From the NCBI GenBank assembly GCA_045531955.1, contig JAZSFC010000009.1:1-64000 (forward strand): DNA of 64,000 nucleotides, in the 5' to 3' direction. Each line of letters opens with the position of its first letter. The stretch's first letter is position 1. Below, in pieces: positions 54,433-63,157 of this stretch. The stretch is from SIG299 sp045531955 (GTDB taxonomy: Bacteria; Bacillota; Clostridia; Lachnospirales; Lachnospiraceae). The notes under the pieces were generated by a model that worked only from the letters and a program-made list of their open reading frames with translations, was not told where the DNA came from and ran no database searches. Made by a program: the position numbers and the translations under genes.

Positions 54433-55059
54433 ATGGGATTTATACAGAATTGTATTCCGGAGATGTACCTGGAAGGAGGTATGAGCAGCAAGCTCGCACT
54501 GCATTACAGTAACTACGTTTATCATCAGGACGGAATGTTCAATGTGATGCAGGGTAACACCGGTGTCGTGGAGGATTACGATGACTGGGAAGGAAGCGAA
54601 GACCACTGGAATAATCTGAGCGATGAGGATTACAACCGCTTTACATGGCTGGTGGAAGAAGGTGAAGAAGTCAGTGAGGGTCAGCACGTTGCTACCATCA
54701 AAACCCGGGAAGAGGATTACGCCGATGATTACTGGGTAATTCTTGTGGCAAATCACGATGGCTTCATCCACAAGGAAATCAAGAACGGCAAGCATGCCAT
54801 GGACAGTAATGAGCAGGCGGCTACTATTTATGAGTCCATGGAAGGCTATGAGCGTGCAGTACTTTCCACCGGCAAGGTAAAGGCAAAGGACAGCCGTGTC
54901 AAGAAGTGCCCGGGCTGCGGAATGCTGTTGGACAGCAAGAAAAAATTCTGCGGTGAATGCGGAACAAAGCTTATCGAAGAAGAAAAGGTCTGCGTAAGCT
55001 GCGGTGCAATACTGGCGCCGGGACAGAAATTCTGTTGCGAATGCGGAACAAAGGCATAA
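54433..55059 (+). CDS. Zinc-ribbon protein with lipoyl-like domain
   Basis: About 208 residues. The central part (GEEVSEGQHVATIKT... VILVANHDGFIHKEI) looks like a biotinyl/lipoyl hammerhead-type barrel, without the expected modified-Lys motif. Two zinc ribbons end the protein: CPGCGMLLDSKKKFCGECG and CVSCGAILAPGQKFCCECG. RBS GAAAGGAG precedes the ATG at 54433. It may be an adaptor for the Hsp70 operon (inference from position). Confidence 0.75.
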   Translation: MGFIQNCIPEMYLEGGMSSKLALHYSNYVYHQDGMFNVMQGNTGVVEDYDDWEGSEDHWNNLSDEDYNRFTWLVEEGEEVSEGQHVATIKTREEDYADDYWVILVANHDGFIHKEIKNGKHAMDSNEQAATIYESMEGYERAVLSTGKVKAKDSRVKKCPGCGMLLDSKKKFCGECGTKLIEEEKVCVSCGAILAPGQKFCCECGTKA

Positions 55060-55102
55060 GTTATAAAAACTTTATAATTTTGTAAAAATCTTTTCTTGAG
55101 AT

Positions 55103-55143
55103 AAACCCGTTTATAGTATATGATATACTATAGGCGGGTTTTT
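55103..55143 (+). terminator. Terminator after the zinc-ribbon gene
   Basis: The stem AACCCGTTTATAGTATA / TATACTATAGGCGGGTT (with one small mismatch) is followed by a T-run. Confidence 0.9.
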
Positions 55144-55159
55144 CTGTTTTGACGCAATT

Positions 55160-55187
55160 TTGACAGAAAAATCAAGTATGATAAAAT
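55160..55187 (+). promoter_or_regulatory. Promoter of sbcDC
   Basis: TTGACA (55160-55165), a 16-bp spacer and TAAAAT (55182-55187), 12 bp before the sbcD start. Confidence 0.65.
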
Positions 55188-55199
55188 AGGAGCTCACCC

Positions 55200-56342
55200 A
55201 TGAAATTACTTCATCTTGCAGACCTTCATATCGGAAAAAGAGTGTATGAATACTCCATGCTGGAAGAGCAAAAAGCTGCCCTTACCCAGGCATTTCGTAT
55301 GGCACAGGAGCATAAAGTGGATGCTGTATTAATTGCCGGGGATGTGTACGATAAAAATATACCGACCATCGAGGGAGTTAAGCTGTTTGATACCTTTCTT
55401 ACAGCGTTAAAACAGAAAGATATTCCGACCTTTATTATCAGCGGAAATCATGATTCGGCAGAGCGTCTGTCCTTTGGGCGGCATTTGTTTGAGAATTCCA
55501 GGATTTATTTGTCCGGAACCTATGAGGAAGAAATTTTTAAGAAGACATTGAGCGATGAATTCGGAGAAGTGGATATTTATCTATTGCCTTTCTTAAAGCC
55601 GCAGCAGATTGAAGTGGCAGAAGGAGAAGAAAAGCCACAGGATTATACCGAGGCAATAAAATTGGTATTAAAACGTTTGAACATAAATAAAAATAACCGC
55701 AATGTTCTGGTTGCCCATCAGTTTGTGGGCGGAGGAAGTACAGATCCTTCCAGGACCGATTCCGAGACCCAGTCCGTGGGTGGTGTGGATATGGTAGACT
55801 ACCGGGTGTTTGATGATTTTGACTATGTGGCACTCGGTCATTTACACGGAGCACAGCATGTGGGCAGGGAAACCGTGCGGTATGCCGGTTCTCCGGTAAA
55901 ATATTCCTTTTCTGAGGCAAGGCAGGAAAAGTCAGCCACACTTATTACATTAGCTGAAAAAGACAACATTTCCATAGAAAAACTTCCGTTTACCCCGGTA
56001 CATGACATGAGGGAAATTAAAGGTACGCTGCAACAATTGACAAACCTTGAAGTGCTTTCGGAAAGCGACTGCAATGACTATATGCATATCACATTAACGG
56101 ATGAGGAAGAAATTTACGATGTATTCGGCAAACTACGGGCGGTGTATCCTAATTTGATGAGCCTGGATTTTGATAATGCAAGAACCAGAGCAGAGGGTGC
56201 AGTGGCTCTGACCGGAGAAGCCATGAAAGAAAAATCAACCATGGAGTTATTCCGTGACTTTTTTGAAAAGCAGACGGGAAATATGCTTTCTCCGATGCAG
56301 GAACAGATTTTAACAGACATCATTGAGAAAAACAGGGAGTAG
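55200..56342 (+). CDS. sbcD: Exonuclease subunit SbcD
   Basis: Mre11-type phosphoesterase of 380 residues, the nuclease subunit of SbcCD, which cleaves DNA hairpins and processes breaks. Metal-binding motifs in order: LADLHIGKR, IAGDVYDKN, ISGNHDSAERL, VAHQF and LGHLHGAQ. RBS AGGAG. It forms an operon with sbcC (6 bp gap). Confidence 0.97.
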   Translation: MKLLHLADLHIGKRVYEYSMLEEQKAALTQAFRMAQEHKVDAVLIAGDVYDKNIPTIEGVKLFDTFLTALKQKDIPTFIISGNHDSAERLSFGRHLFENSRIYLSGTYEEEIFKKTLSDEFGEVDIYLLPFLKPQQIEVAEGEEKPQDYTEAIKLVLKRLNINKNNRNVLVAHQFVGGGSTDPSRTDSETQSVGGVDMVDYRVFDDFDYVALGHLHGAQHVGRETVRYAGSPVKYSFSEARQEKSATLITLAEKDNISIEKLPFTPVHDMREIKGTLQQLTNLEVLSESDCNDYMHITLTDEEEIYDVFGKLRAVYPNLMSLDFDNARTRAEGAVALTGEAMKEKSTMELFRDFFEKQTGNMLSPMQEQILTDIIEKNRE

Positions 56343-56348
56343 AGAAAA

Positions 56349-59300
56349 ATGAAACCGACATACTTGGAACTTTGTGCATTTGGTCCTTTTGCAGGACAAG
56401 TTATTTTACCGCTGGAACGGATTGTTTCAGAGGGTGTGTTTTTGGTGCACGGAGCAACCGGTGCCGGCAAAACGACAATTTTTGATGCGATTTCTTTTGC
56501 GCTGTTTGGCAATGCCAGTGGAGAAAACCGCCCGGCGGATTCCTTCCGTTCCGATTTTGCCAAAGAAGACAGTAAAACCTATGTGATTTTAGAATTTACC
56601 CATAACGGACAGAACTATAAAATCGAAAGAAGTCCGGCGTATCGTCGGCCGAAGCAGCGGGGAGAAGGTTTTACGGACAGCAAAGCGGAAGCAGTATTTA
56701 CTATGCCAAACGGCATGAAAATAGTAGGATATCAAATGGTAACGGATAAAGTAGAGGAAATACTGGGAGTAGATTGGAAACAGTTTAAGCAGATTTCCAT
56801 GATTGCCCAAGGGGAATTTCTACGTTTACTTACGGTAGAAAGTAAAGAACGGGGTGAGATTTTCCGCAAAGTATTTCACACAGGTAATTTAAGCCGTATC
56901 GGCAAGGAATTAAAGGAGCAGATGCTGAAGGTTAAGCGTTTCTGTGACGAACTGGATAAATCTATTGTGCAGTATTACAGCGGCATCGATAATTCTGTTG
57001 ACAGTGTATATAAAGAGCAGATTGCTGAGTTTTTTGAGAGTAAAGATATCCATAAAACGGAAGAATTCCAGGAGATTCTGGAAGAACTTATACGGTTGGA
57101 CGAAGCTGAACTTAAACAAACCAAAGAGCGGCTGGAAATAATCGAACACAGACTGACAGAACTTAAGGTAAAGGAATCCAAAGCAGCGGAATGGATAGAA
57201 AAAAAGCAGGAATTTTCCCGGCTTTCCGAACAGCTTCCGGATATGTTGGCCCTGGAGCAGAAAAACAAAATTGATAAGCAGCGTCTTGCCCTTGTAAAGC
57301 GTGCCATGACGGCAGTACGTCCTCAGAAAGAGGCATATTTGGCTGCAAGGGAAGAAAGTGAGCAGTTGCTTAAGAGTATTGCGGAAAAGGAACAGCAGAT
57401 GGCGGAGCTTCGCGCGTTGGAGGAGCATGTTACTTTATCTTATCAGAAAGCTCAGGCAGATAAAATCAACATGGAACAGTTACTGCGCCGGATGGAGCAG
57501 TTACGTGGCGAGGTAAAACTTCTTAACCAAAAAGAAGAATTGGAAGAGGAGTTTCGGAAATTAGAGCAGTCTGCGTCAGAGGTAGCAGAGAAGGAAAATG
57601 TACAAAAACTGCTTATAACAGAAAAAGAAGAGTGCATGAAGGAATGCCGCAGAAAGCAGGATAAGCTTACGGAAATCTTTCAGACGGGTCGAGCTTTGGA
57701 GGCAGAGGAAAGGGAGTTAAGACACACTCTCGCAGAACTTGAAAATCAGGAAAAACGGTTTGAAAGTTTTGAAAAGATCAGAATTAATTATGAGAATTTA
57801 ACAACACAGATTTCGGAACTGATGGAAGAAAAGCAAAAACAAAATGCAATTCTTCAGCAGATGGAGGCAGCGTACACTTACGAACAGGCAGGAATGCTTG
57901 CCATGGATTTGGAAACAGGAAGTCCTTGCCCGGTATGCGGTTCCACAGATCATCCGGATCCTGCAAAGCCGGCCGGTGGTGCTGTATCCAGGGAAGAACT
58001 GGCAGCGCGCAAACAGGAATATCAGGAAATTAGCGGAAAATTAGAGGAACTTGGTAAGGAAGCGGCGTCAGAAAAAGGAACCATGGAATTATTACTGCAG
58101 CAGCTTGGTATCCGTAGCGATATTTCCCAGGTTCAGCAGCTGATGACAGAAAGAATGGAGCAACGGACGAAAGTAAAGGAAACACTTTCTGAGGTGGAGA
58201 AACAGCTGGATGAATTGGTAAAGCAGCAGGAAGAAGGTATGAAAGCCAGGGAAGAAGCTGCTACTATAGAACAGGAACTTTCTGTGATGAAAAAAGAGCT
58301 GGAGTCCCTTCAGGAAAAAAATCTCCGCATCCGTTCCGAGCAGGAAGCAATTAGTCAGTCAGTAAAACGAATTATGCTGGATGCTTCGTTTGAAAGTGCA
58401 GCAGAAGCAACAAAAGCGTTGGAAGCAACCGAGGCAGAGCAGGCAAACAAAAAAGAAACCATTGCTCTGGCGGAGATAAATTATCAGGACTGGAACAGCA
58501 GAAAGCAGAGTGAAACCGCGGTGTTGGAACAGTTGTCCGGACAGAAGCTGATGCGTATGCAAAAGGAACAATTTGCCTTGGAAGACTACGAAAAAGCAAT
58601 TCGTTTAGCCGGTTTTGATAATGAAGCGGAGTTTGAAAAAAATGTGCTACCGGAGGAAGAATTACAGAAGCTGGAAGAAGCAACGTTGGAGAATGAAAGT
58701 GAAGTAATCCGATTTAAAGAGAGGTATGCTTTGCTGGAACAGGAACTTCAAAAAGCAGCTCCGGATTTAGAATCTGATTTTGAAGAAAAACTGAAGGCAT
58801 TGGCAGAGGAAAAGAATTCCCTCAGTTCTTTGGCGACACGGCTGACTGCCCGTGCTGAAAATAATGAAAAGGTCCGGAAAAATGCAGAAACGCAACGGAA
58901 AGTACGCAGCAACATGCAGAAGGAATACAGTAATGTAGCGGTACTTAGTGATGTGGCAAACGGTGAATTGTCCGGAAAAGACCGTCTTCCGTTTGAACAG
59001 TATGTGCAGGCATTTTATTTTGAGCAGGTGATTTATGAAGCCAATTTGCGTCTGAAAAAGATGAGTGGCGGAAGATATGCCTTAAAGCGTCGCACAGAGG
59101 CAGAAAATAAGAGAAGTGTGACCGGCCTTGACTTGGAGATTATGGATTATTTTACCGGAAAGGCAAGAAGCGTGAAGTCGTTATCCGGCGGAGAATCCTT
59201 TAAGGCAGCACTTTCCCTGGCACTGGGCCTGTCTGATGTCATTCAGGGGTATGCCGGTGGCGTTGTGGTGGAAACCATGTTTGTGGACGAGGGCTTCGGA

Positions 59301-59471
59301 AGCCTGGATAAGGATTCCCTGGAGCAGGCGGTGGCTATTTTGAAGGAGCTGGCTACTGATAACCGTATTGTGGGAATTATCTCTCATGTGGAGGAATTAA
59401 AGGAGTGTATTGACAAGAAAATACTGCTTACCAAGAGTATGAAGGGCAGCAGTATTTCCTGGGATGAATAG
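56349..59471 (+). CDS. sbcC: Exonuclease subunit SbcC
   Basis: SMC-like ATPase of 1040 residues. Walker A is HGATGAGKTTIF near residue 33, the middle is a long coiled coil with the zinc-hook CPVCG near residue 525, and the C-terminal part has the signature LSGGESFKAALSLALGLSD and Walker B VDEGFGSLD. It ends with a D-loop region and a short tail. Together with SbcD it makes the hairpin-opening nuclease. Confidence 0.97.
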   Translation: MKPTYLELCAFGPFAGQVILPLERIVSEGVFLVHGATGAGKTTIFDAISFALFGNASGENRPADSFRSDFAKEDSKTYVILEFTHNGQNYKIERSPAYRRPKQRGEGFTDSKAEAVFTMPNGMKIVGYQMVTDKVEEILGVDWKQFKQISMIAQGEFLRLLTVESKERGEIFRKVFHTGNLSRIGKELKEQMLKVKRFCDELDKSIVQYYSGIDNSVDSVYKEQIAEFFESKDIHKTEEFQEILEELIRLDEAELKQTKERLEIIEHRLTELKVKESKAAEWIEKKQEFSRLSEQLPDMLALEQKNKIDKQRLALVKRAMTAVRPQKEAYLAAREESEQLLKSIAEKEQQMAELRALEEHVTLSYQKAQADKINMEQLLRRMEQLRGEVKLLNQKEELEEEFRKLEQSASEVAEKENVQKLLITEKEECMKECRRKQDKLTEIFQTGRALEAEERELRHTLAELENQEKRFESFEKIRINYENLTTQISELMEEKQKQNAILQQMEAAYTYEQAGMLAMDLETGSPCPVCGSTDHPDPAKPAGGAVSREELAARKQEYQEISGKLEELGKEAASEKGTMELLLQQLGIRSDISQVQQLMTERMEQRTKVKETLSEVEKQLDELVKQQEEGMKAREEAATIEQELSVMKKELESLQEKNLRIRSEQEAISQSVKRIMLDASFESAAEATKALEATEAEQANKKETIALAEINYQDWNSRKQSETAVLEQLSGQKLMRMQKEQFALEDYEKAIRLAGFDNEAEFEKNVLPEEELQKLEEATLENESEVIRFKERYALLEQELQKAAPDLESDFEEKLKALAEEKNSLSSLATRLTARAENNEKVRKNAETQRKVRSNMQKEYSNVAVLSDVANGELSGKDRLPFEQYVQAFYFEQVIYEANLRLKKMSGGRYALKRRTEAENKRSVTGLDLEIMDYFTGKARSVKSLSGGESFKAALSLALGLSDVIQGYAGGVVVETMFVDEGFGSLDKDSLEQAVAILKELATDNRIVGIISHVEELKECIDKKILLTKSMKGSSISWDE

Positions 59472-59503
59472 ATAGTTTACAAGGGAGAAGGAGGCTTGAC
59501 CAT

Positions 59504-62500
59504 ATGATGATTCGCGACTTTGCATTAAATGCAGTGGAATTACAGGATGGTTATTTGAAAAATGCGTTTTTGCTGGAGCAGGATTATTTGTTAAAGCTGG
59601 ATGCCGACCGTTTGCTGGCCGGATTTTATGAAATTGCCGGAAAAAACGCTAAAAGTAAGCGTTACCCGGGAGGCTGGGAAGATCAGGACATTGCGGGTCA
59701 TACCATGGGGCACTATCTGACTGCTTTGGCGCAAAGCTATAAAGCAACCGGTGATAAAAAATTATTGGAACGACTCACCTATGTGGTAAGTTCCCTGGCG
59801 GAATGTCAGGCAGAATCCGGGTATCTCTCTGCATTCAGAGAAGAATTATTTGATAATCTGGAGCAGGGAAAACAAGCCTGGGTGCCTTGGTATACCATGC
59901 ATAAGATTTTATCCGGCATTATCAGTGTGTATCAGCTTACAGAAATGCCTGTGGCGCTGGATGTGGCAATTCGCCTTGGCAGCTGGGTATCAAACAGGGT
60001 AAACCGTTGGGATGAAGCTATGAAGGCCCGGGTTTTGGCCACGGAATATGGCGGTATGAACGATTGCCTGTATGAACTTTACAAAGAAAGCGGAAAAATT
60101 GAATTCATGATGGCGGCAGAGAAGTTCGATGAACTGCCGTTGTTTCAGGAAATAAATAATGAGAATGATATTTTAGACGGTAAGCATGCCAACACAACCA
60201 TACCAAAGTTTTTAGGTGCGCTAAACCGCTACATCACCGTGGGAGATAATCAGGAATTTTATTTGGATGCTGCCAGAAAATTTTTTGATATGGTAGTACA
60301 AAATCATACTTATGTTACCGGTGGGAACAGTGAGTGGGAGCATTTCGGTGCACCTAAAATTCTGGCAAACGAGCGTACTAACTGTAACTGTGAAACATGT
60401 AACACATATAATATGCTAAAACTGGCCAGAGGTCTATTCAGAGTAACCGGTGAGAAAAAATATTTGGATTTTTATGAAGGAACTTTCTGGAATGCCATTG
60501 TTTCTTCCCAAAATCCAAAAACCGGAATGTCCATGTATTTTCAGCCGATGGCTACCGGCTATTTCAAGGTATTCAGTCGTCCGTTTGATAATTTTTGGTG
60601 TTGTACCGGTACGGGAATGGAAAACTTCACTAAGTTAAATGACAGTATTTATTACACGAAGGACAATACCATTTACATTGGAATGTATATTTCTTCCCGG
60701 TTGAAAGACGAAACTTTGGGAATAGACATTAAGATGACTGCGGATCTTCCGGCAAATCCTGTGGTAAAAGTAGTTGCCGATAAGGAATCGGAAGGAGAAA
60801 CAAGGCTTGCATTCCGCCGGCCTTCCTGGAGTAAGGGCGGATTTTCAGTCACAAGAAAAGGAAAAAACCTGAAAACAGAGGAGCGGGGCGGTTTTGTTTA
60901 TGTCTCCATAGATAAAGGAACTACCGAAATTGAGGCAGTTTTTGTACCGGAGGTGGCGATTCATGAATTGCCGGATAATCCGAATGTGGTTGCCTTTACT
61001 TATGGTCATTTGGTACTGTCTGCAGGACTCGGTAAGGAAGAAATGGTTTCGTCTACTACGGGAGTCAATGTTACGGTACCGACAAAAGAAATTACGGTGA
61101 AAGATACGCTTATCATTACCAAAGGAACCGTGGAGGAATGGAAGCAGAATCCGGACAGAGTGCTGGTGCGCCAGGGAAATACGTTGAATTTTAAATTATC
61201 CGGTACGGATGAGGATAAAAATCTTGTCTTTTCACCGCACTATGCACGATTTGAAGAAAGATACGGAATATACTGGGAGTTGGTACAGGGAGAGGAGATG
61301 ATACAGAAAATGCCGGAGAAAAAGGAAAAGAAAGAAAAGAAGAAATCCAGAAAAACTTTAATGATAGTGATGCTGGTTATTGTATTGTTACTGCTTCTGG
61401 CAACAGGGTTCTTTGTGGCATTAGAAGTATCGGAAGGCTTCCGCAGTGCCGTGATGAACCGCTTTGGAAGTAAGCAGACCAGCGGGGAACATACGCAACC
61501 GACCGAGGTGCCGACACCAACAATGACTGTATCAGAGAACCAAGGTGAGATTGTGGTAACTATAGCTCCGACGGAAGAACCTGTTCGGATAGTACAAGGC
61601 ATGAGTCCGGAGCAGTTGGAAAAAGAGGTGGCACTGGCGAATGCCGGAGACCTTCGCGGCTTTACCGCATTGATTGAAAACAGAAACGGAAGACAGTATC
61701 TTACATTTACTAACGGACTGTATAAGGTTTCTTACAAGTATGAAAATACGCCATCCATTATGTCTTCCACTGTGTTGAATGAAGTGATTATTTCTAACGG
61801 AGTGAAGGCAGAAACTTTTTACTGGGATTATTATTTTGAAAGTGGTGAAGCGGCAACACTTTGTCCTTATGTGGGAGATTTTTGCAAAAACGGCAGGGAA
61901 CAGCTGGCATTCTCTTTCTTGGAAGGAGAAACGGACTCTTATGATACCCTGCATGTAGTAGCAGGAAATACATTGTCGGAATACTTTGTAATCCGTCCGG
62001 AAAACACGCTTGAAAAGATGATTACAGTAAACGGATATCTGGATGTAGGAAAGAAGGTTTTGGCAGACCTTACTTCTGACGGAAGAAATTACTATGTTTC
62101 TTTAGCGGATTGTAAAATGGATTTGGCAGAAGAAATCTATGCTGTGAAACCAAATTCCCGCTTAACCTACGAAATTTCGGAAGAGGGTATTGTACTGCAG
62201 AGTTTTGTGGAAATCGGTGAAGGACAGTTCATTGGAAGAATCAGAGGTAATGTGACATACAATTCCAGAGATGTATTCCGGTTAACTTCTCCAAGCTTTT
62301 ATGCTTTTGCGGAGGATGATTACGACGATGTGGATTCTATGGGTATTATTCAGCCGGTAACAGAAGACCAGCTTTATATTACCAGAATCCCGATAACCGC
62401 AGGAAACGGTGAACGTCTGTTAGTAAGAGCACGGCAGGAGATTCCGTTCAATGATTTTGATGTGAATAATTTCAGACTGGACGAAAACGGATTCCTGGCA

Positions 62501-63139
62501 TATTATGAAAATAATGTGAAGGTAAGCATGGCCGGTATCGATGTTTCCAAGTGGCAGTATGATATTAACTGGAAGAAGGTTGCAGCGTCCGGTATCGATT
62601 ATGCAATTATACGTCTCGGATACCGTGGTACGGCACCGGAGGGTAATACCGCCATGGATCCGTACTTTGAGCAGAATATCAAGGGTGCCCTGGATGCGGG
62701 TCTTCATGTTGGTGTATACTACTTCACTCAGGCAGTGACCGTGGAAGAAGCTATTGAGGAAGCGAATATTGTAATTGATGCATTAAAAGGGTATAATATA
62801 ACTTTCCCGGTAGTATATGATACGGAGTACAGAGAAGGTGGTCGTGCCAATGATTTACCGAATGAACTCCGGACAGCCTGCGCCAAAGCATTTTGCGATA
62901 CGGTTTTAGCGGCAGGCTATACTCCTGTAATTTACACAAGCACTAATTGGAGTGTTCTGGATTTAAACTTAGAAGAATTGACGAATTATGACTTGTGGTA
63001 TGCTTATTACGGTAATCCGGAAGATTTGTATTACCCATATGAATATACCATGTGGCAGTATACTGACAGCGGCAAGGTAGATGGTATCAACGGTGCTGTC
63101 GATATGAATATCAGCTTCATGGATTATTCCACAAGATAA
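59504..63139 (+). CDS. Fusion: GH127 arabinofuranosidase-like, membrane helix, GH25 lysozyme
   Basis: A 1211-residue protein. Residues about 1-590 are a GH127 (DUF1680) domain, the family of beta-L-arabinofuranosidases: E297-x-C299 (within NCNCETCNTYN) and the C366-C367 pair (FWCCTGTGMENF) correspond to the zinc-binding Glu and Cys of characterised members, including the Cys nucleophile. A Lys-rich stretch precedes a membrane helix at about 618-641, then a Thr/Pro linker (665-690). A region of unknown fold spans 700-1005. A GH25 lysozyme domain (GIDVSKWQ at 1011, DTEY, MWQYTDSG) ends the protein at 1211. No signal peptide, so GH127 should be cytoplasmic and GH25 outside (positive-inside rule). 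RBS GGAGG upstream. Confidence 0.88.
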   Translation: MMIRDFALNAVELQDGYLKNAFLLEQDYLLKLDADRLLAGFYEIAGKNAKSKRYPGGWEDQDIAGHTMGHYLTALAQSYKATGDKKLLERLTYVVSSLAECQAESGYLSAFREELFDNLEQGKQAWVPWYTMHKILSGIISVYQLTEMPVALDVAIRLGSWVSNRVNRWDEAMKARVLATEYGGMNDCLYELYKESGKIEFMMAAEKFDELPLFQEINNENDILDGKHANTTIPKFLGALNRYITVGDNQEFYLDAARKFFDMVVQNHTYVTGGNSEWEHFGAPKILANERTNCNCETCNTYNMLKLARGLFRVTGEKKYLDFYEGTFWNAIVSSQNPKTGMSMYFQPMATGYFKVFSRPFDNFWCCTGTGMENFTKLNDSIYYTKDNTIYIGMYISSRLKDETLGIDIKMTADLPANPVVKVVADKESEGETRLAFRRPSWSKGGFSVTRKGKNLKTEERGGFVYVSIDKGTTEIEAVFVPEVAIHELPDNPNVVAFTYGHLVLSAGLGKEEMVSSTTGVNVTVPTKEITVKDTLIITKGTVEEWKQNPDRVLVRQGNTLNFKLSGTDEDKNLVFSPHYARFEERYGIYWELVQGEEMIQKMPEKKEKKEKKKSRKTLMIVMLVIVLLLLLATGFFVALEVSEGFRSAVMNRFGSKQTSGEHTQPTEVPTPTMTVSENQGEIVVTIAPTEEPVRIVQGMSPEQLEKEVALANAGDLRGFTALIENRNGRQYLTFTNGLYKVSYKYENTPSIMSSTVLNEVIISNGVKAETFYWDYYFESGEAATLCPYVGDFCKNGREQLAFSFLEGETDSYDTLHVVAGNTLSEYFVIRPENTLEKMITVNGYLDVGKKVLADLTSDGRNYYVSLADCKMDLAEEIYAVKPNSRLTYEISEEGIVLQSFVEIGEGQFIGRIRGNVTYNSRDVFRLTSPSFYAFAEDDYDDVDSMGIIQPVTEDQLYITRIPITAGNGERLLVRARQEIPFNDFDVNNFRLDENGFLAYYENNVKVSMAGIDVSKWQYDINWKKVAASGIDYAIIRLGYRGTAPEGNTAMDPYFEQNIKGALDAGLHVGVYYFTQAVTVEEAIEEANIVIDALKGYNITFPVVYDTEYREGGRANDLPNELRTACAKAFCDTVLAAGYTPVIYTSTNWSVLDLNLEELTNYDLWYAYYGNPEDLYYPYEYTMWQYTDSGKVDGINGAVDMNISFMDYSTR

Positions 63140-63157
63140 TTTAGAAAGAAGAGTTAT

